NCBI GenBank assembly: GCA_020849475.1
Contig: JADLGE010000089.1
Location: 1-47,745, forward strand
Direction: 5' to 3'
From: Gammaproteobacteria bacterium
Lineage (GTDB): Bacteria; Pseudomonadota; Gammaproteobacteria; Ga0077536
Length of the DNA stretch: 47,745 bases
The notes under the pieces are model-generated. The model made no database searches, had not been told where the DNA came from, and worked only from the letters and a program-made list of their open reading frames with translations. A program made the translations under genes and the position numbers. This document shows positions 8,669 through 16,128 of the stretch, one piece after another. The stretch's first letter is position 1, and every line of letters begins with the position of its first letter.

Positions 8669-9347
8669 CGGCGTTGTCCACGTTGAAGTTGTAGAGTTTG
8701 CGGGCGGAGCCGAAGCGGCGGAACTCGGCGGCGTCGGCGCCGCTCACGCCGGCCTCGCGCAGGAGTCCGTCCACTTCGTATTTGTGCTTGTCCTTCATGA
8801 CTTTCTCGACGCAGTCGGCGCCGAGGCCGGCGACGTTGCCACGTACGTAGAGGCGCGCTTCGTAGAGCGAATCGCCGAGCGCATCGCCGGCATCGCCGCA
8901 CACCACCAGGCGTCCACTCTGCGCCATGAAGGCGCTCATGTGGCCGACCGAGCCGTGCACGACGATGTTGACGCCTTTCATCGAGATGCCACAGCGCGAG
9001 CTGGCATGGCCTTCGATGATCAAAAGCCCGCCGTGGGCGGTGGCGCCGGCATATTGCGAAGCACTGCCGGTGATGCGCACCACACCCGACATCATGTTTT
9101 CGGCGACACCCGGGCCGGCGTTGCCGTGCACCGTCACGCGCGCGAATTTGTTCATGCCGGCGCAGTAGTAGCCGACATGGCCTTCGATATCGACGGTCAG
9201 CGGCGCATCGAGGCCGACCGCGAGGTTGTGCAGGCCGTTGGCGTTCTTGATCTGCCAGGCGGTGTCGTTGTCCGTGCCGTTGAAGGCGTGCAGCGCGTGG
9301 TTGAGATCACGCGTGCTGGCGTGGGCAAGGTCGAAGTGATGCACCAT
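8658..9347 (-). CDS. mgsB: N-methylglutamate synthase subunit B (GXGXG beta-helix domain)
   Basis: This 229-residue protein consists mostly of the right-handed beta-helix found at the C-terminus of glutamate synthase (GltB GXGXG, GlxC-like). Repeated G-x-x-G turns are seen, for example VDIEGHVGYYCAGMNKFARVTV and VVHGSVGHMSAFMAQSG. It is a structural partner linking the amidotransferase and FMN subunits. The ATG at 9347 follows the mgsA stop by one base, and the protein begins MVHHFDLAHASTRDLN. A longer frame reaching 9554 only reads antisense to the mgsA end. Confidence 0.9.
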   Translation of the reverse strand: MVHHFDLAHASTRDLNHALHAFNGTDNDTAWQIKNANGLHNLAVGLDAPLTVDIEGHVGYYCAGMNKFARVTVHGNAGPGVAENMMSGVVRITGSASQYAGATAHGGLLIIEGHASSRCGISMKGVNIVVHGSVGHMSAFMAQSGRLVVCGDAGDALGDSLYEARLYVRGNVAGLGADCVEKVMKDKHKYEVDGLLREAGVSGADAAEFRRFGSARKLYNFNVDNADAY

Positions 9348-9348
9348 G

Positions 9349-10245
9349 TCAGTGGCTCCAGCTGTAAATGCGGCCGGGCGCCGGTTCCCAGCTCTCGGCC
9401 TGGTCGGCGCCGGGCAACACCGCGAGCGCGCGGTATTCCGACGCCATTGCCACCCACTGGTCGGTTTCGGCAATGACGGCCGGCTTGCAGGCGATGGGAT
9501 CGCGCAGCACCGCGAAGCCGTCGCGGGTGCCGATGGCGAAGGTGTAGAAGCCATCGAGTTCGACGATGGCGCGATCGAGCGCCGCTTCCAGGCTGTCGCC
9601 TTCCATGAGCCGCCAGGTCAGGAAGCCGGCCGCCACTTCACTGTCGTTGTCGGTGGTGAAGTGGATGCCGCGCTTTTGCAACTGCGTGCGCAGGCGGTTG
9701 TGATTGGACAGCGAGCCGTTGTGCACGAGACACAGGTCTTCGCCGGTCGAGAACGGATGGGAGTGTTCCGTGGTGACCGCGCTCTCGGTCGCCATGCGCG
9801 TGTGGGCGAGGGCGTGGGTGCCGACGAACTGCGAGACGCCGAAGTTGTGCGCGACTTCGGCCGGCAGGCCTTTCTGCTTGTAGATCTCGATGGTGCTGCC
9901 GGAGCTGTTGACCCGCACCGCCGGATAGTTGGCGCGGATCCAGCCGGCGAGGTCCGCGCTTGCGGCAAAGGCGGTCAAGATGGCGTGATTGCCCATGAGC
10001 CACAGGCCGGTGACGCCGGGAAAGGCGTAGCGCAGGGCATTCTCGAAATCCTGCCAGGCAAACCACGGCGCGGTGGAGAGCAGGGTCAGCTTGACCTGGC
10101 CGTCCGGCACCGGATTGCGATAGACCGCGACGCCGGCGCTGTCGGGGCCGCGGTCGGTCATCTCCAGCAGCATGGGCGTCAGGTAATGCCCGAGCTGCGA
10201 TTCAAATTCAGGGGTCTTGGCGAATAGTCCGACGATGCCGCACAT
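9349..10245 (-). CDS. mgsA: N-methylglutamate synthase subunit A (class II glutamine amidotransferase domain)
   Basis: This 298-residue class II amidotransferase (GlxB-like) is the first gene of the mgs operon. The start at 10245 is fixed by chemistry: it gives MCGIVGLF, with the N-terminal nucleophile Cys2 exposed after Met removal, whereas the frame could extend upstream to 10299. Other family signatures are DRGPDSAGVAVY and the glutamine-site block HTRMATESAVTTEHSHPF followed by LVHNGSLSNH. In the complex it would process gamma-glutamylmethylamide and pass methylamine to the MgsC site. A 170-base leader with a promoter-like dyad separates it from the regulator gene. Confidence 0.93.
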   Translation of the reverse strand: MCGIVGLFAKTPEFESQLGHYLTPMLLEMTDRGPDSAGVAVYRNPVPDGQVKLTLLSTAPWFAWQDFENALRYAFPGVTGLWLMGNHAILTAFAASADLAGWIRANYPAVRVNSSGSTIEIYKQKGLPAEVAHNFGVSQFVGTHALAHTRMATESAVTTEHSHPFSTGEDLCLVHNGSLSNHNRLRTQLQKRGIHFTTDNDSEVAAGFLTWRLMEGDSLEAALDRAIVELDGFYTFAIGTRDGFAVLRDPIACKPAVIAETDQWVAMASEYRALAVLPGADQAESWEPAPGRIYSWSH

Positions 10246-10374
10246 GGTTGTGGTCCCGACCGGCCGCGCCAGTCTGCGTGGGTGAAGACGTTCCGGCACG
10301 CGCGGTTCTGCGGCGACCGAGGCGCGGCGGGAGGCAGCGCTTCGGGGCCGGAGGCCCAGGTCCGAAATTGCATA

Positions 10375-10412
10375 TTGGGAACAAAATTATCCCAACAGGA
10401 AAATTTCGGCAA
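10375..10412 (-). promoter_or_regulatory. Candidate promoter and operator for mgsABC-gmaS-mgd
   Basis: An inverted repeat TTGGGA-N9-TCCCAA spans 10375-10395 in AT-rich DNA between the regulator stop and mgsA. Read on the minus strand, GATAAT (10391-10386) resembles a -10 box and TTGCCG (10412-10407) a -35 box, with a short 15-base spacer. The dyad overlaps the -10, so a repressor bound there would block transcription. The adjacent XRE-cupin protein is the obvious candidate ligand. It would leave a leader of about 130 bases before mgsA. This is motif reading only. Confidence 0.4.
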
Positions 10413-10415
10413 GCC

Positions 10416-11039
10416 TTATTCCGCGTCCCGTGCGCGGCTCAGCACCGCGATCATCTTCACCGGCAGGCTGATCAATTCCTCGGGGCCATGGGCCGCCTCG
10501 GAATCGAAGAACAGCGAGTCGCCGGGTGTCAGGTGGTAAGTCTTGCGCCCGTGCCGATACATCACTTCACCGGCCAGGATGTAGATGAATTCGACGCCGA
10601 CATGCTGGAACAGCGGAAAGACTTCCGAGGCGTCGGTCAGCGTGACGAGGTAGGGCTCGACAGTGAGATGGCCGCGAATGCTGTGGCCGAGCAGGCGGTA
10701 CTCGTGACCGGCGCGCGTGCCGGCACGCTCGATGACGAGACCCTCGCAGGCGCGTACGTAGGCGCAGTCGCGTTGTTCTTCGTATTTGCGGAAGAACGAC
10801 GTGACCGGCACGTTGAGCGCGGCGGCGATGGCCGTGAGCGTGCTCAAGGACGGCGAACTCACGCCGCGTTCGAGCTTGGACAACATGCCGACCGAGAGGC
10901 CGGCAAGACCCGCGACTTCCGCCATGGTCACGTCGAGCTGTTTACGGAACTCGCGAATCTGCGCGCCGATGGCTGCGGCCAGACGCCGCTCGTCGGCCTT
11001 CATGGGCGACAGCTCGGGCGATTGTTCGGTGTCGGTCAT
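10416..11039 (-). CDS. XRE-family HTH regulator with C-terminal cupin domain
   Basis: The 207-residue protein has an N-terminal lambda-repressor-type helix-turn-helix at about residues 23-77 (IREFRKQLDVTMAEVAGLAG, then SKLERGVSSPSLSTL). A C-terminal cupin at about 110-205 includes VGVEFIYILAGEVMYRHG and LTPGDSLFFDSEAAHGPEE. This fusion usually senses a small metabolite in the cupin barrel. It sits directly upstream of mgsABC on the same strand and probably controls the methylamine genes. ATG 11039 is preferred because the domain starts soon after; the frame could begin at 11105 but that adds unconserved sequence. Met13 is another possible start. Confidence 0.88.
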   Translation of the reverse strand: MTDTEQSPELSPMKADERRLAAAIGAQIREFRKQLDVTMAEVAGLAGLSVGMLSKLERGVSSPSLSTLTAIAAALNVPVTSFFRKYEEQRDCAYVRACEGLVIERAGTRAGHEYRLLGHSIRGHLTVEPYLVTLTDASEVFPLFQHVGVEFIYILAGEVMYRHGRKTYHLTPGDSLFFDSEAAHGPEELISLPVKMIAVLSRARDAE

Positions 11040-11112
11040 GGCGGTGTCTGGCTTCGAGGTGGTGGGAGTTTTATAGACGAGGTGGATGAATGTGGCAACG
11101 CGCATGGCGCGG

Positions 11113-11144
11113 CCTGTAGGTGCGAATGAATTCGCACCTACAGG
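11113..11144. repeat. Family A palindromic repeat, full-length 32-bp copy
   Basis: This is a perfect palindrome with 15-base arms (left arm CCTGTAGGTGCGAAT) around a two-base centre. It lies in the divergent gap between the XRE-cupin and ArsR genes. The identical 32 bases occur again at 34801-34832, which makes this the best consensus copy of the family. Confidence 0.93.
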
Positions 11145-11162
11145 ACAACTGCTTGACCTCGT

Positions 11163-11205
11163 ATGACTAAATAACTAGAAATGTAGTCATGAAAAAAAAC
11201 TACAT
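11163..11205 (+). promoter_or_regulatory. Overlapping dyads at the arsR-type start, candidate autoregulatory operator
   Basis: Two inverted repeats overlap the start codon. ATGACTA (11163-11169) pairs with TAGTCAT (11184-11190), and ATGTAGT (11181-11187) pairs with ACTACAT (11199-11205). The stretch is strikingly AT-rich for this DNA. AT-rich dyads at their own promoters are typical operators of ArsR-family repressors, and the second dyad could also hide the start codon in mRNA. The assignment is inferred. Confidence 0.45.
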
Positions 11206-11500
11206 GCGCGCCCTGCCCAAAGCCTGGGCGCGCACCGCCGATGTATTCATGGCGCTCGGTGACAGCCACCGGCAACGCATTCTCTTGACCTTCGACAAGC
11301 ATGAACGCCTGACCATCACGCAGATTGCCGCCATCGCACCGCTGTCGCGCACCGCCGTCACCCATCACGTGCGGACGCTGGAGCAGGCCGGCATCCTGGT
11401 CGCGGAGAAATGCGGTCGCGAAGTCTTGTTTCACATCGACGCGGAACTTCTCAAGCACACGCTGCAAAGCGTGATGGACTATATCAATGACAACGTGTGA
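11189..11500 (+). CDS. ArsR-family winged-helix transcriptional regulator
   Basis: This is a 103-residue single-domain protein. The DNA-binding helix-turn-helix is clear: ALGDSHRQRILLTF at residues 22-35, TITQIAAIAPLSRTAVTHHV at 42-61, then the wing around EKCGREVLFHID. Only one cysteine (Cys75) is present, so the classic metal-sensing CVC pair of ArsR/SmtB is missing and the signal is unknown. The DUF2339 gene starts 45 bases downstream on the same strand, so that gene is the likely co-regulated target. Confidence 0.88.
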   Translation: MKKNYMRALPKAWARTADVFMALGDSHRQRILLTFDKHERLTITQIAAIAPLSRTAVTHHVRTLEQAGILVAEKCGREVLFHIDAELLKHTLQSVMDYINDNV

Positions 11501-11545
11501 GCGGCCGCACCGACGGTGCGGCGCATTCCACAGGAGCGCAAGGCA

Positions 11546-14065
11546 ATGACAGGATTGGCATTCATCTGCGGCATCGTGGTGCTGTTCATAGGCGTGCTGG
11601 CCTATGAGACCGAGGATGGCGCCCTGCGCCTCAAGGATTCGCAGCGCGGCCTGTGGACGTGGCTCACGTCCGACAACTGGCCGGCCAAGGTCGGCGCGGC
11701 GCTGATGGTGCTCGGCATCGGCGCCTTGCTGCGCTACGTGCTCTTGCATAGCGATGTGCCACCCGATGTGAAACTGTCGGCCGGCGTGGTGATGGCGGCC
11801 CTGTTCGGATTTGCGTCTTCGCGCTTGCATGGTCAAGCCGCGCGTCGCGGCCTGCATCTGGCGCTGGCCGGCGCGGCCGCCGGCGTCGCTTATCTCACTG
11901 CCTACAGCGCGTTTGCCCTGTTCGGTTATCTCGACAATATCGCCGGCCTGACCTTGCTGGTGCTGGTGTCAGTGGCGATGGCGGTATTCGCGCTGTCGGC
12001 CGAGGCGGCGTCAATGGCGGTGCTCGGCATGTTGGGCGCCTACGCCGCGCCCGCGTTTGGCATCAACGACCCCGGGCCACTGGTGGTCGGTGGTTACTAT
12101 TTCGTGTTGAGCGTGCTGGTGTTGTTGATGGTGCTGGCGCGGGGCTGGCGTGTGCTCATCCACCTGAGCTTTCTGTTCACGCTGGCGGGCGCGCTGTTTT
12201 TCGGCTGGTCGAATCAGTACTACCGGCCCGAAAACCATGCCGTCATGCAGCCGCTGATCTATCTGCTGGTGGGTTTGCACATCGCCATGCCGATCATCGA
12301 GCGGCGACGCGTGATCTTCAGCGGCGGCGGCGACGACCCGTCGTGGCTGGAGCGCATTGACCAGGGCTATTTCGTGGCCTTGCCACTGGTGGCGGTGCTG
12401 CTCACCTACTGCATCGCGCCCCAGGTATCGCCGCAGGCGGCGCTCGGCACCGCCGGACTCGCCGCGCTGTGGTCGGTGGCCGGCGCCGTGGTGTGGGTCA
12501 ACCGTCGCGAGGCGACGCGTTACGGCATCGTCGCGCTGCTGCTCGCCGCCGCCGCGCTGCTGGCGTGGTTCGATGAAGTACCGGGCACGCTCATCGCGCT
12601 GTTCATGATGGCGGTGCTGCTGACCATGGCGGTGCGACTGCCGCTGACCGAGGCGGTGGAGAACTTCGCGAGTTTCATGGTGACCTTGCTGGCGGCCCTG
12701 TACGTTGTGCAGTCGATGTTCGACCACGGCAGCGGCGCCATCCTGCTCAACGGCTGGTTCGGCCAGCGCGTGGTGGCGGTCGCCATCATCGCCTGGTGCG
12801 CATGGCTGCGCAGTCGTCACGCGCCCAATTACGGCCAGCTGCTGTACGTGATCGCCGGCGTGCTGTTATGCGAAAGCATCATCATCGAGCTGCTGCGCTG
12901 GCATCTGCGCATCACCGCCGAGTTCGTGCACGTGCTGGCGGCCGCGGCCATCGCCGCCGCGGCCTGGCGCAGCGAGCGCTTTGCCGGCGCGAGCCGCGTC
13001 GCTGGCGCCGCGACGCTGGTGCTGTGGTTGTCAGCGGCGTGGGCGGCGGCCAATACCGCCGCGCACATGCCGCTGCTCGGCCTGGGCTTGATAGCCATCG
13101 ATGTCGCGGTGCTCGGTTACAGCGCGCAGCGCTTTGCCGGCGGCTCCCACGAACAGGACGGCACGGCCATGACCCTGCTGTTCGCGATGCCGCTGCTGGC
13201 GGCGAGCTGGAACATCGGCTTTCATCCACTGGTCGACGACAGCGCGGGCTTTCGACTGCTGTGCGTGACGACACTCGCGGGGCTGGCGATGGCGCTGTTC
13301 GCGCAGCGTCTGGCATGGCTCGATCAGCGCTGGTCGCGTCAGGCTTTACCGGCGATATTCTGGTTCGATGCCTACCTGCTCGGCGCCCTCACGCTGTGCT
13401 ACATCGCGCGCGGCGCGTGGCCGGTGGCCTACGAATGGTCAGGCCTCGCTTTGCTGGCGCTGCTGTGCTGGTTGCAACGTGATGCGCCTGGCGCCGAGCG
13501 CCGTGCGGTCGCGACCCTGGTGGCCGGCGCGCTGGTGGTGCAGGCGCAGTTGCTGCGCGTGCTGACGCCGGAACTGCAGCCGGACTGGGTGATGAGCGTG
13601 ATGGATGTCGCCGCCATGACATTGCCCGCCGTGCTGTCTCTGATCTGGGCCGTACTGGGCGCGGCGCTGGCCTATTGGAGCAGCCGCGCCGGCCAGCGCG
13701 GCGCGTGGACTGCCGGCACCGGGCTCATGGCGGTGGCGGCCGGCAAACTGGTGCTGGTCGATTTCGGTTCGCTGGGCGATCTCGGCAACATCCTCGCCTT
13801 GATTGCCGCCGGCGCGGTATTCATGGGGGTGGCGTGGGCAGTGCCGATGCCGCCGCGCGCGGCGCCTGTGTCACCGCCGTCCCCACCGACGCCCGATCGC
13901 GCTTGGGGCGAGGCGCCATCCGAGACCTGGCGCGCCGCGCCCGAAGCGCCGGCGGCCAAGCCCGCGGCCGCACCGCTGGAATTCGGCACTTTCAACCTGC
14001 GACCGCGCGTCAGCGAGCCACCGCCGCGCGATACCATGGGCGAAGGCTCGAGCGATCCGGCCTAG
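11546..14065 (+). CDS. DUF2339 polytopic inner-membrane protein
   Basis: The 839-residue protein is made almost entirely of hydrophobic helices, about 20 or more, arranged as in the DUF2339 family of predicted membrane proteins; its biochemical function is unknown. It starts MTGLAFICGIVVLFIG with an AGGAG ribosome site about nine bases upstream. The last 70 or so residues form a proline/alanine-rich soluble tail. Many family members have a soluble N-terminal coiled coil before the helices; this one starts directly with a membrane segment. The stop codon TAG lies inside the CTAG at 14062-14065 that it shares with the convergent YbaK-type gene. Confidence 0.85.
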   Translation: MTGLAFICGIVVLFIGVLAYETEDGALRLKDSQRGLWTWLTSDNWPAKVGAALMVLGIGALLRYVLLHSDVPPDVKLSAGVVMAALFGFASSRLHGQAARRGLHLALAGAAAGVAYLTAYSAFALFGYLDNIAGLTLLVLVSVAMAVFALSAEAASMAVLGMLGAYAAPAFGINDPGPLVVGGYYFVLSVLVLLMVLARGWRVLIHLSFLFTLAGALFFGWSNQYYRPENHAVMQPLIYLLVGLHIAMPIIERRRVIFSGGGDDPSWLERIDQGYFVALPLVAVLLTYCIAPQVSPQAALGTAGLAALWSVAGAVVWVNRREATRYGIVALLLAAAALLAWFDEVPGTLIALFMMAVLLTMAVRLPLTEAVENFASFMVTLLAALYVVQSMFDHGSGAILLNGWFGQRVVAVAIIAWCAWLRSRHAPNYGQLLYVIAGVLLCESIIIELLRWHLRITAEFVHVLAAAAIAAAAWRSERFAGASRVAGAATLVLWLSAAWAAANTAAHMPLLGLGLIAIDVAVLGYSAQRFAGGSHEQDGTAMTLLFAMPLLAASWNIGFHPLVDDSAGFRLLCVTTLAGLAMALFAQRLAWLDQRWSRQALPAIFWFDAYLLGALTLCYIARGAWPVAYEWSGLALLALLCWLQRDAPGAERRAVATLVAGALVVQAQLLRVLTPELQPDWVMSVMDVAAMTLPAVLSLIWAVLGAALAYWSSRAGQRGAWTAGTGLMAVAAGKLVLVDFGSLGDLGNILALIAAGAVFMGVAWAVPMPPRAAPVSPPSPPTPDRAWGEAPSETWRAAPEAPAAKPAAAPLEFGTFNLRPRVSEPPPRDTMGEGSSDPA

Positions 14066-14565
14066 TTTTCCGGGGCGGCGTCGGCCGCGCGCCTGGCGAT
14101 GCTCGCCACGCGCGCCCGGCTGGCGCGCACTGCGTCTGCCACGGGCAGTTCCAGAGTGCGGGTGCGCACACCGGCGCCGCAACGCAGAAAGCTTTGCGCG
14201 AGCAAGGCGCTGTCCATCACCACTTCGATGTCGGGCCGCAGCGCAAACGGCCCGAGACCTCCCACTTCAAAACCAAGTTCGGCCTCGACCCGCGCGGCCG
14301 GCAACAGGCGCAGCGCGCGGCGATTACATCCCAGCAATGCACTCAAGGCTTTGTAATCGACCTGCGCATGATGGGCGATCGCCGCCAGCACCACGCGCCG
14401 CCCGGGTTCGATTTCGAAGGCGATGGTCTTGGCGAGATTGGCGACCAGGTGCGGTGCGAGCTGCTGCGCTTCTTCGATGGTGCGCACCGCGGCGTGTTCG
14501 TGCACGGTCGGCGTAACGCCGGCCTCGGCGAGCAGGGCGAGAATGTTTTCAAAGATGGTGGGCAC
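14062..14565 (-). CDS. YbaK/EbsC-type aminoacyl-tRNA deacylase
   Basis: This 167-residue protein has the YbaK/ProX editing-domain fold, which hydrolyses mischarged aminoacyl-tRNA in trans. Characteristic parts are an N-terminal HEHAAVRTIEEA, the catalytic-lysine strand LVANLAKTIAFE, ALSALLGCNRRALRLLP and the GFEVGGLGPFAL loop near residue 100. The precise tRNA specificity (Cys-tRNAPro or another) cannot be read from the sequence. It stands alone, convergent with the DUF2339 gene, the two stop codons overlapping in CTAG. Confidence 0.85.
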   Translation of the reverse strand: MPTIFENILALLAEAGVTPTVHEHAAVRTIEEAQQLAPHLVANLAKTIAFEIEPGRRVVLAAIAHHAQVDYKALSALLGCNRRALRLLPAARVEAELGFEVGGLGPFALRPDIEVVMDSALLAQSFLRCGAGVRTRTLELPVADAVRASRARVASIARRAADAAPEN

Positions 14566-14911
14566 GCTGCGATTCCTCTAGTCAGGCACGTAGAAGCGGT
14601 CTAAAAACCGCTGCGCGTGTCATTTTGCGTGCCGGCGGTGCTCGACACTTCCACAGGAAGTGGACCGCCGCAGGCGGGTCTGGAGGATGCTCGCCATCGG
14701 CGAGCACAAATCCTCACGTATTTCTACATGCGCTGCGGTTTCTCCGCTACGGCGGCACGCAAACTGACCGCGCTCGCTTAATTTTGAAACCGCTTCGAGT
14801 GTGCGGGCGCGGCTGGCGCCCGTGTAGTCCGCGGCGCGCCCGCTGCATCCAAGCGCACTCTCGTCGTACCATGGGCCCGTGCCGAGGGCAGTCCATTGCG
14901 AGGGGAGACTC
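14566..14911. other. 346-base gene-free region rich in hairpins
   Basis: I see no convincing gene here. It holds at least four inverted repeats. AGCGGT/ACCGCT lies at 14595-14612. A compound stem at 14633-14670 has CGGCGGT/ACCGCCG closing an inner CACTTCC/GGAAGTG hairpin with a 3-base loop. GCTCGCC/GGCGAGC at 14689-14705 is extended imperfectly by GAGGAT and ATCCTC to about 14713. GCGGTTTC/GAAACCGC lies at 14735-14793. The region also contains the promoter of the downstream amidohydrolase gene. It could be a terminator cluster, a degraded mobile element or a structured RNA. Confidence 0.5.
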
Positions 14912-16126
14912 ATGGCCGCTACCGATCCCAACAACGTCTGGCGTCAGGAAACACCTGGCAGTGCGTGGCCGCGTTCACCGCAGCCGGCGGCCGCCAACAA
15001 GTACTTCATGGTTTCCGCCGACTGTCATGTGCAGGAACCGAACGACTTTCTGTCGGCGCGCATGGACAAGAAATTCCAGGACCGTCTGCCCGGCATCGTG
15101 CTCGGTGGCGACGGTTCCAAGCTGCAGAAGACCGAGGGCTTTCGCCCGATACGCATCGGCAGTTTCACGCTCGAAGGTGAAGATCTGGAACGCAGTGAAT
15201 CGGGCAAGACCCCCGAGGAGCGTCTCGCGGCGCTCGATCGCGACGGCGTCGATTGCGAGATTCTGTTCCCCAACAAGGGGCTGACGATCTGGGCCACGCC
15301 CGATGTCGAATTCAGCCAGGCCATGTGCCGCGCCTACAACGACTGGGCGTGGGAGACCTTCGCCGCCTACAACGACCGCATGGCGCCCATGGCCTGCATT
15401 GCGTCGGCCGATATCGACGGCGCCATCGCCGAAGTGCAACGCGCCGCCAAGCGTGGTTTCCGGGGACTTTCCCTGCCGTGCAAGCCGGTGTGGGGTCCGC
15501 CCGACCACGAGGCCATCAATTACAACCTGCCGCTGTTCGATCCGCTGTGGGCGGCGATCTGCGATGTCGACCTGCCCATCACCTTTCATGTCTCGACCGG
15601 GCGTGATCCGCGCACCGCGCGTGGCAACGGCGGCGCCATCATCAACTACGCCGTGCATTCGCTGTCGCCGACCATGGAACCGCTGGTCAACCTGTGCGCG
15701 TCGGGCGTGGTCGAGCGCTTTCCCACGCTGTCTTTCGGCAGCATCGAAGCCGGCATCGGCTGGGTGCCATGGATGATGACGGCGATGGACGAGGCCTACC
15801 ACAAGCATCACATGTGGGTGCGGCCGAAATTGAAAGCGCTGCCGAGCGAATACTTCCGCGCCAATGCCTTCGCGAGTTTCGGCGAGGACGCGCCGGGTCT
15901 CGACCTCATGCGTGACTACAGACTTTCGAACAACTTCCTGTGGGCCAATGACTTCCCTCATCACGAAGGCACCTGGCCCCATTCCGCGGCGGCCATCGAA
16001 CGCACCATGGGCAAGCTCGACGATGGCGAACGTGCCAAGGTGCTGGGCTTGAACGCGGCACGCGTTTTCAAATTCGACATTCCGGCGCGGTATCACAACT
16101 TCGCTGACGTGGCTGCCGTGGCCTGA
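14912..16126 (+). CDS. Amidohydrolase-2 family metal-dependent hydrolase
   Basis: This 404-residue TIM-barrel protein belongs to the amidohydrolase-related family PF04909, which covers hydrolases and non-oxidative decarboxylases. The N-terminal metal strand is VSADCHVQEPNDF (D-x-H instead of H-x-H, common in this subgroup), followed by LDRDGVDCEILFPNKG, a central FHVSTG histidine and the C-terminal DFPHHEGTWPHS. ATG 14912 is preceded by AGGGGAG. The cysteine-less thiolase-like gene follows after two bases and the DUF35 gene overlaps that one, so the three form an operon. In that setting it probably hydrolyses or decarboxylates an intermediate of CoA-dependent side-chain or ring degradation. 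The substrate is unknown. Confidence 0.85.
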   Translation: MAATDPNNVWRQETPGSAWPRSPQPAAANKYFMVSADCHVQEPNDFLSARMDKKFQDRLPGIVLGGDGSKLQKTEGFRPIRIGSFTLEGEDLERSESGKTPEERLAALDRDGVDCEILFPNKGLTIWATPDVEFSQAMCRAYNDWAWETFAAYNDRMAPMACIASADIDGAIAEVQRAAKRGFRGLSLPCKPVWGPPDHEAINYNLPLFDPLWAAICDVDLPITFHVSTGRDPRTARGNGGAIINYAVHSLSPTMEPLVNLCASGVVERFPTLSFGSIEAGIGWVPWMMTAMDEAYHKHHMWVRPKLKALPSEYFRANAFASFGEDAPGLDLMRDYRLSNNFLWANDFPHHEGTWPHSAAAIERTMGKLDDGERAKVLGLNAARVFKFDIPARYHNFADVAAVA

Positions 16127-16128
16127 GC

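Noticed and set aside
7244..8686. 480-codon frame on the plus strand over mgsC
   Set aside because: No recognisable motif, and it spans the mgsC frame with strong FMN-domain motifs on the opposite strand.
11138..11857. 239-codon minus-strand frame over the ArsR and DUF2339 starts
   Set aside because: It is antisense to two supported genes, starts without a ribosome site and resembles no family.
14620..14934. 104-codon minus-strand frame in the hairpin-rich gap
   Set aside because: It crosses several hairpins and the amidohydrolase start, and has no ribosome site or conserved feature.
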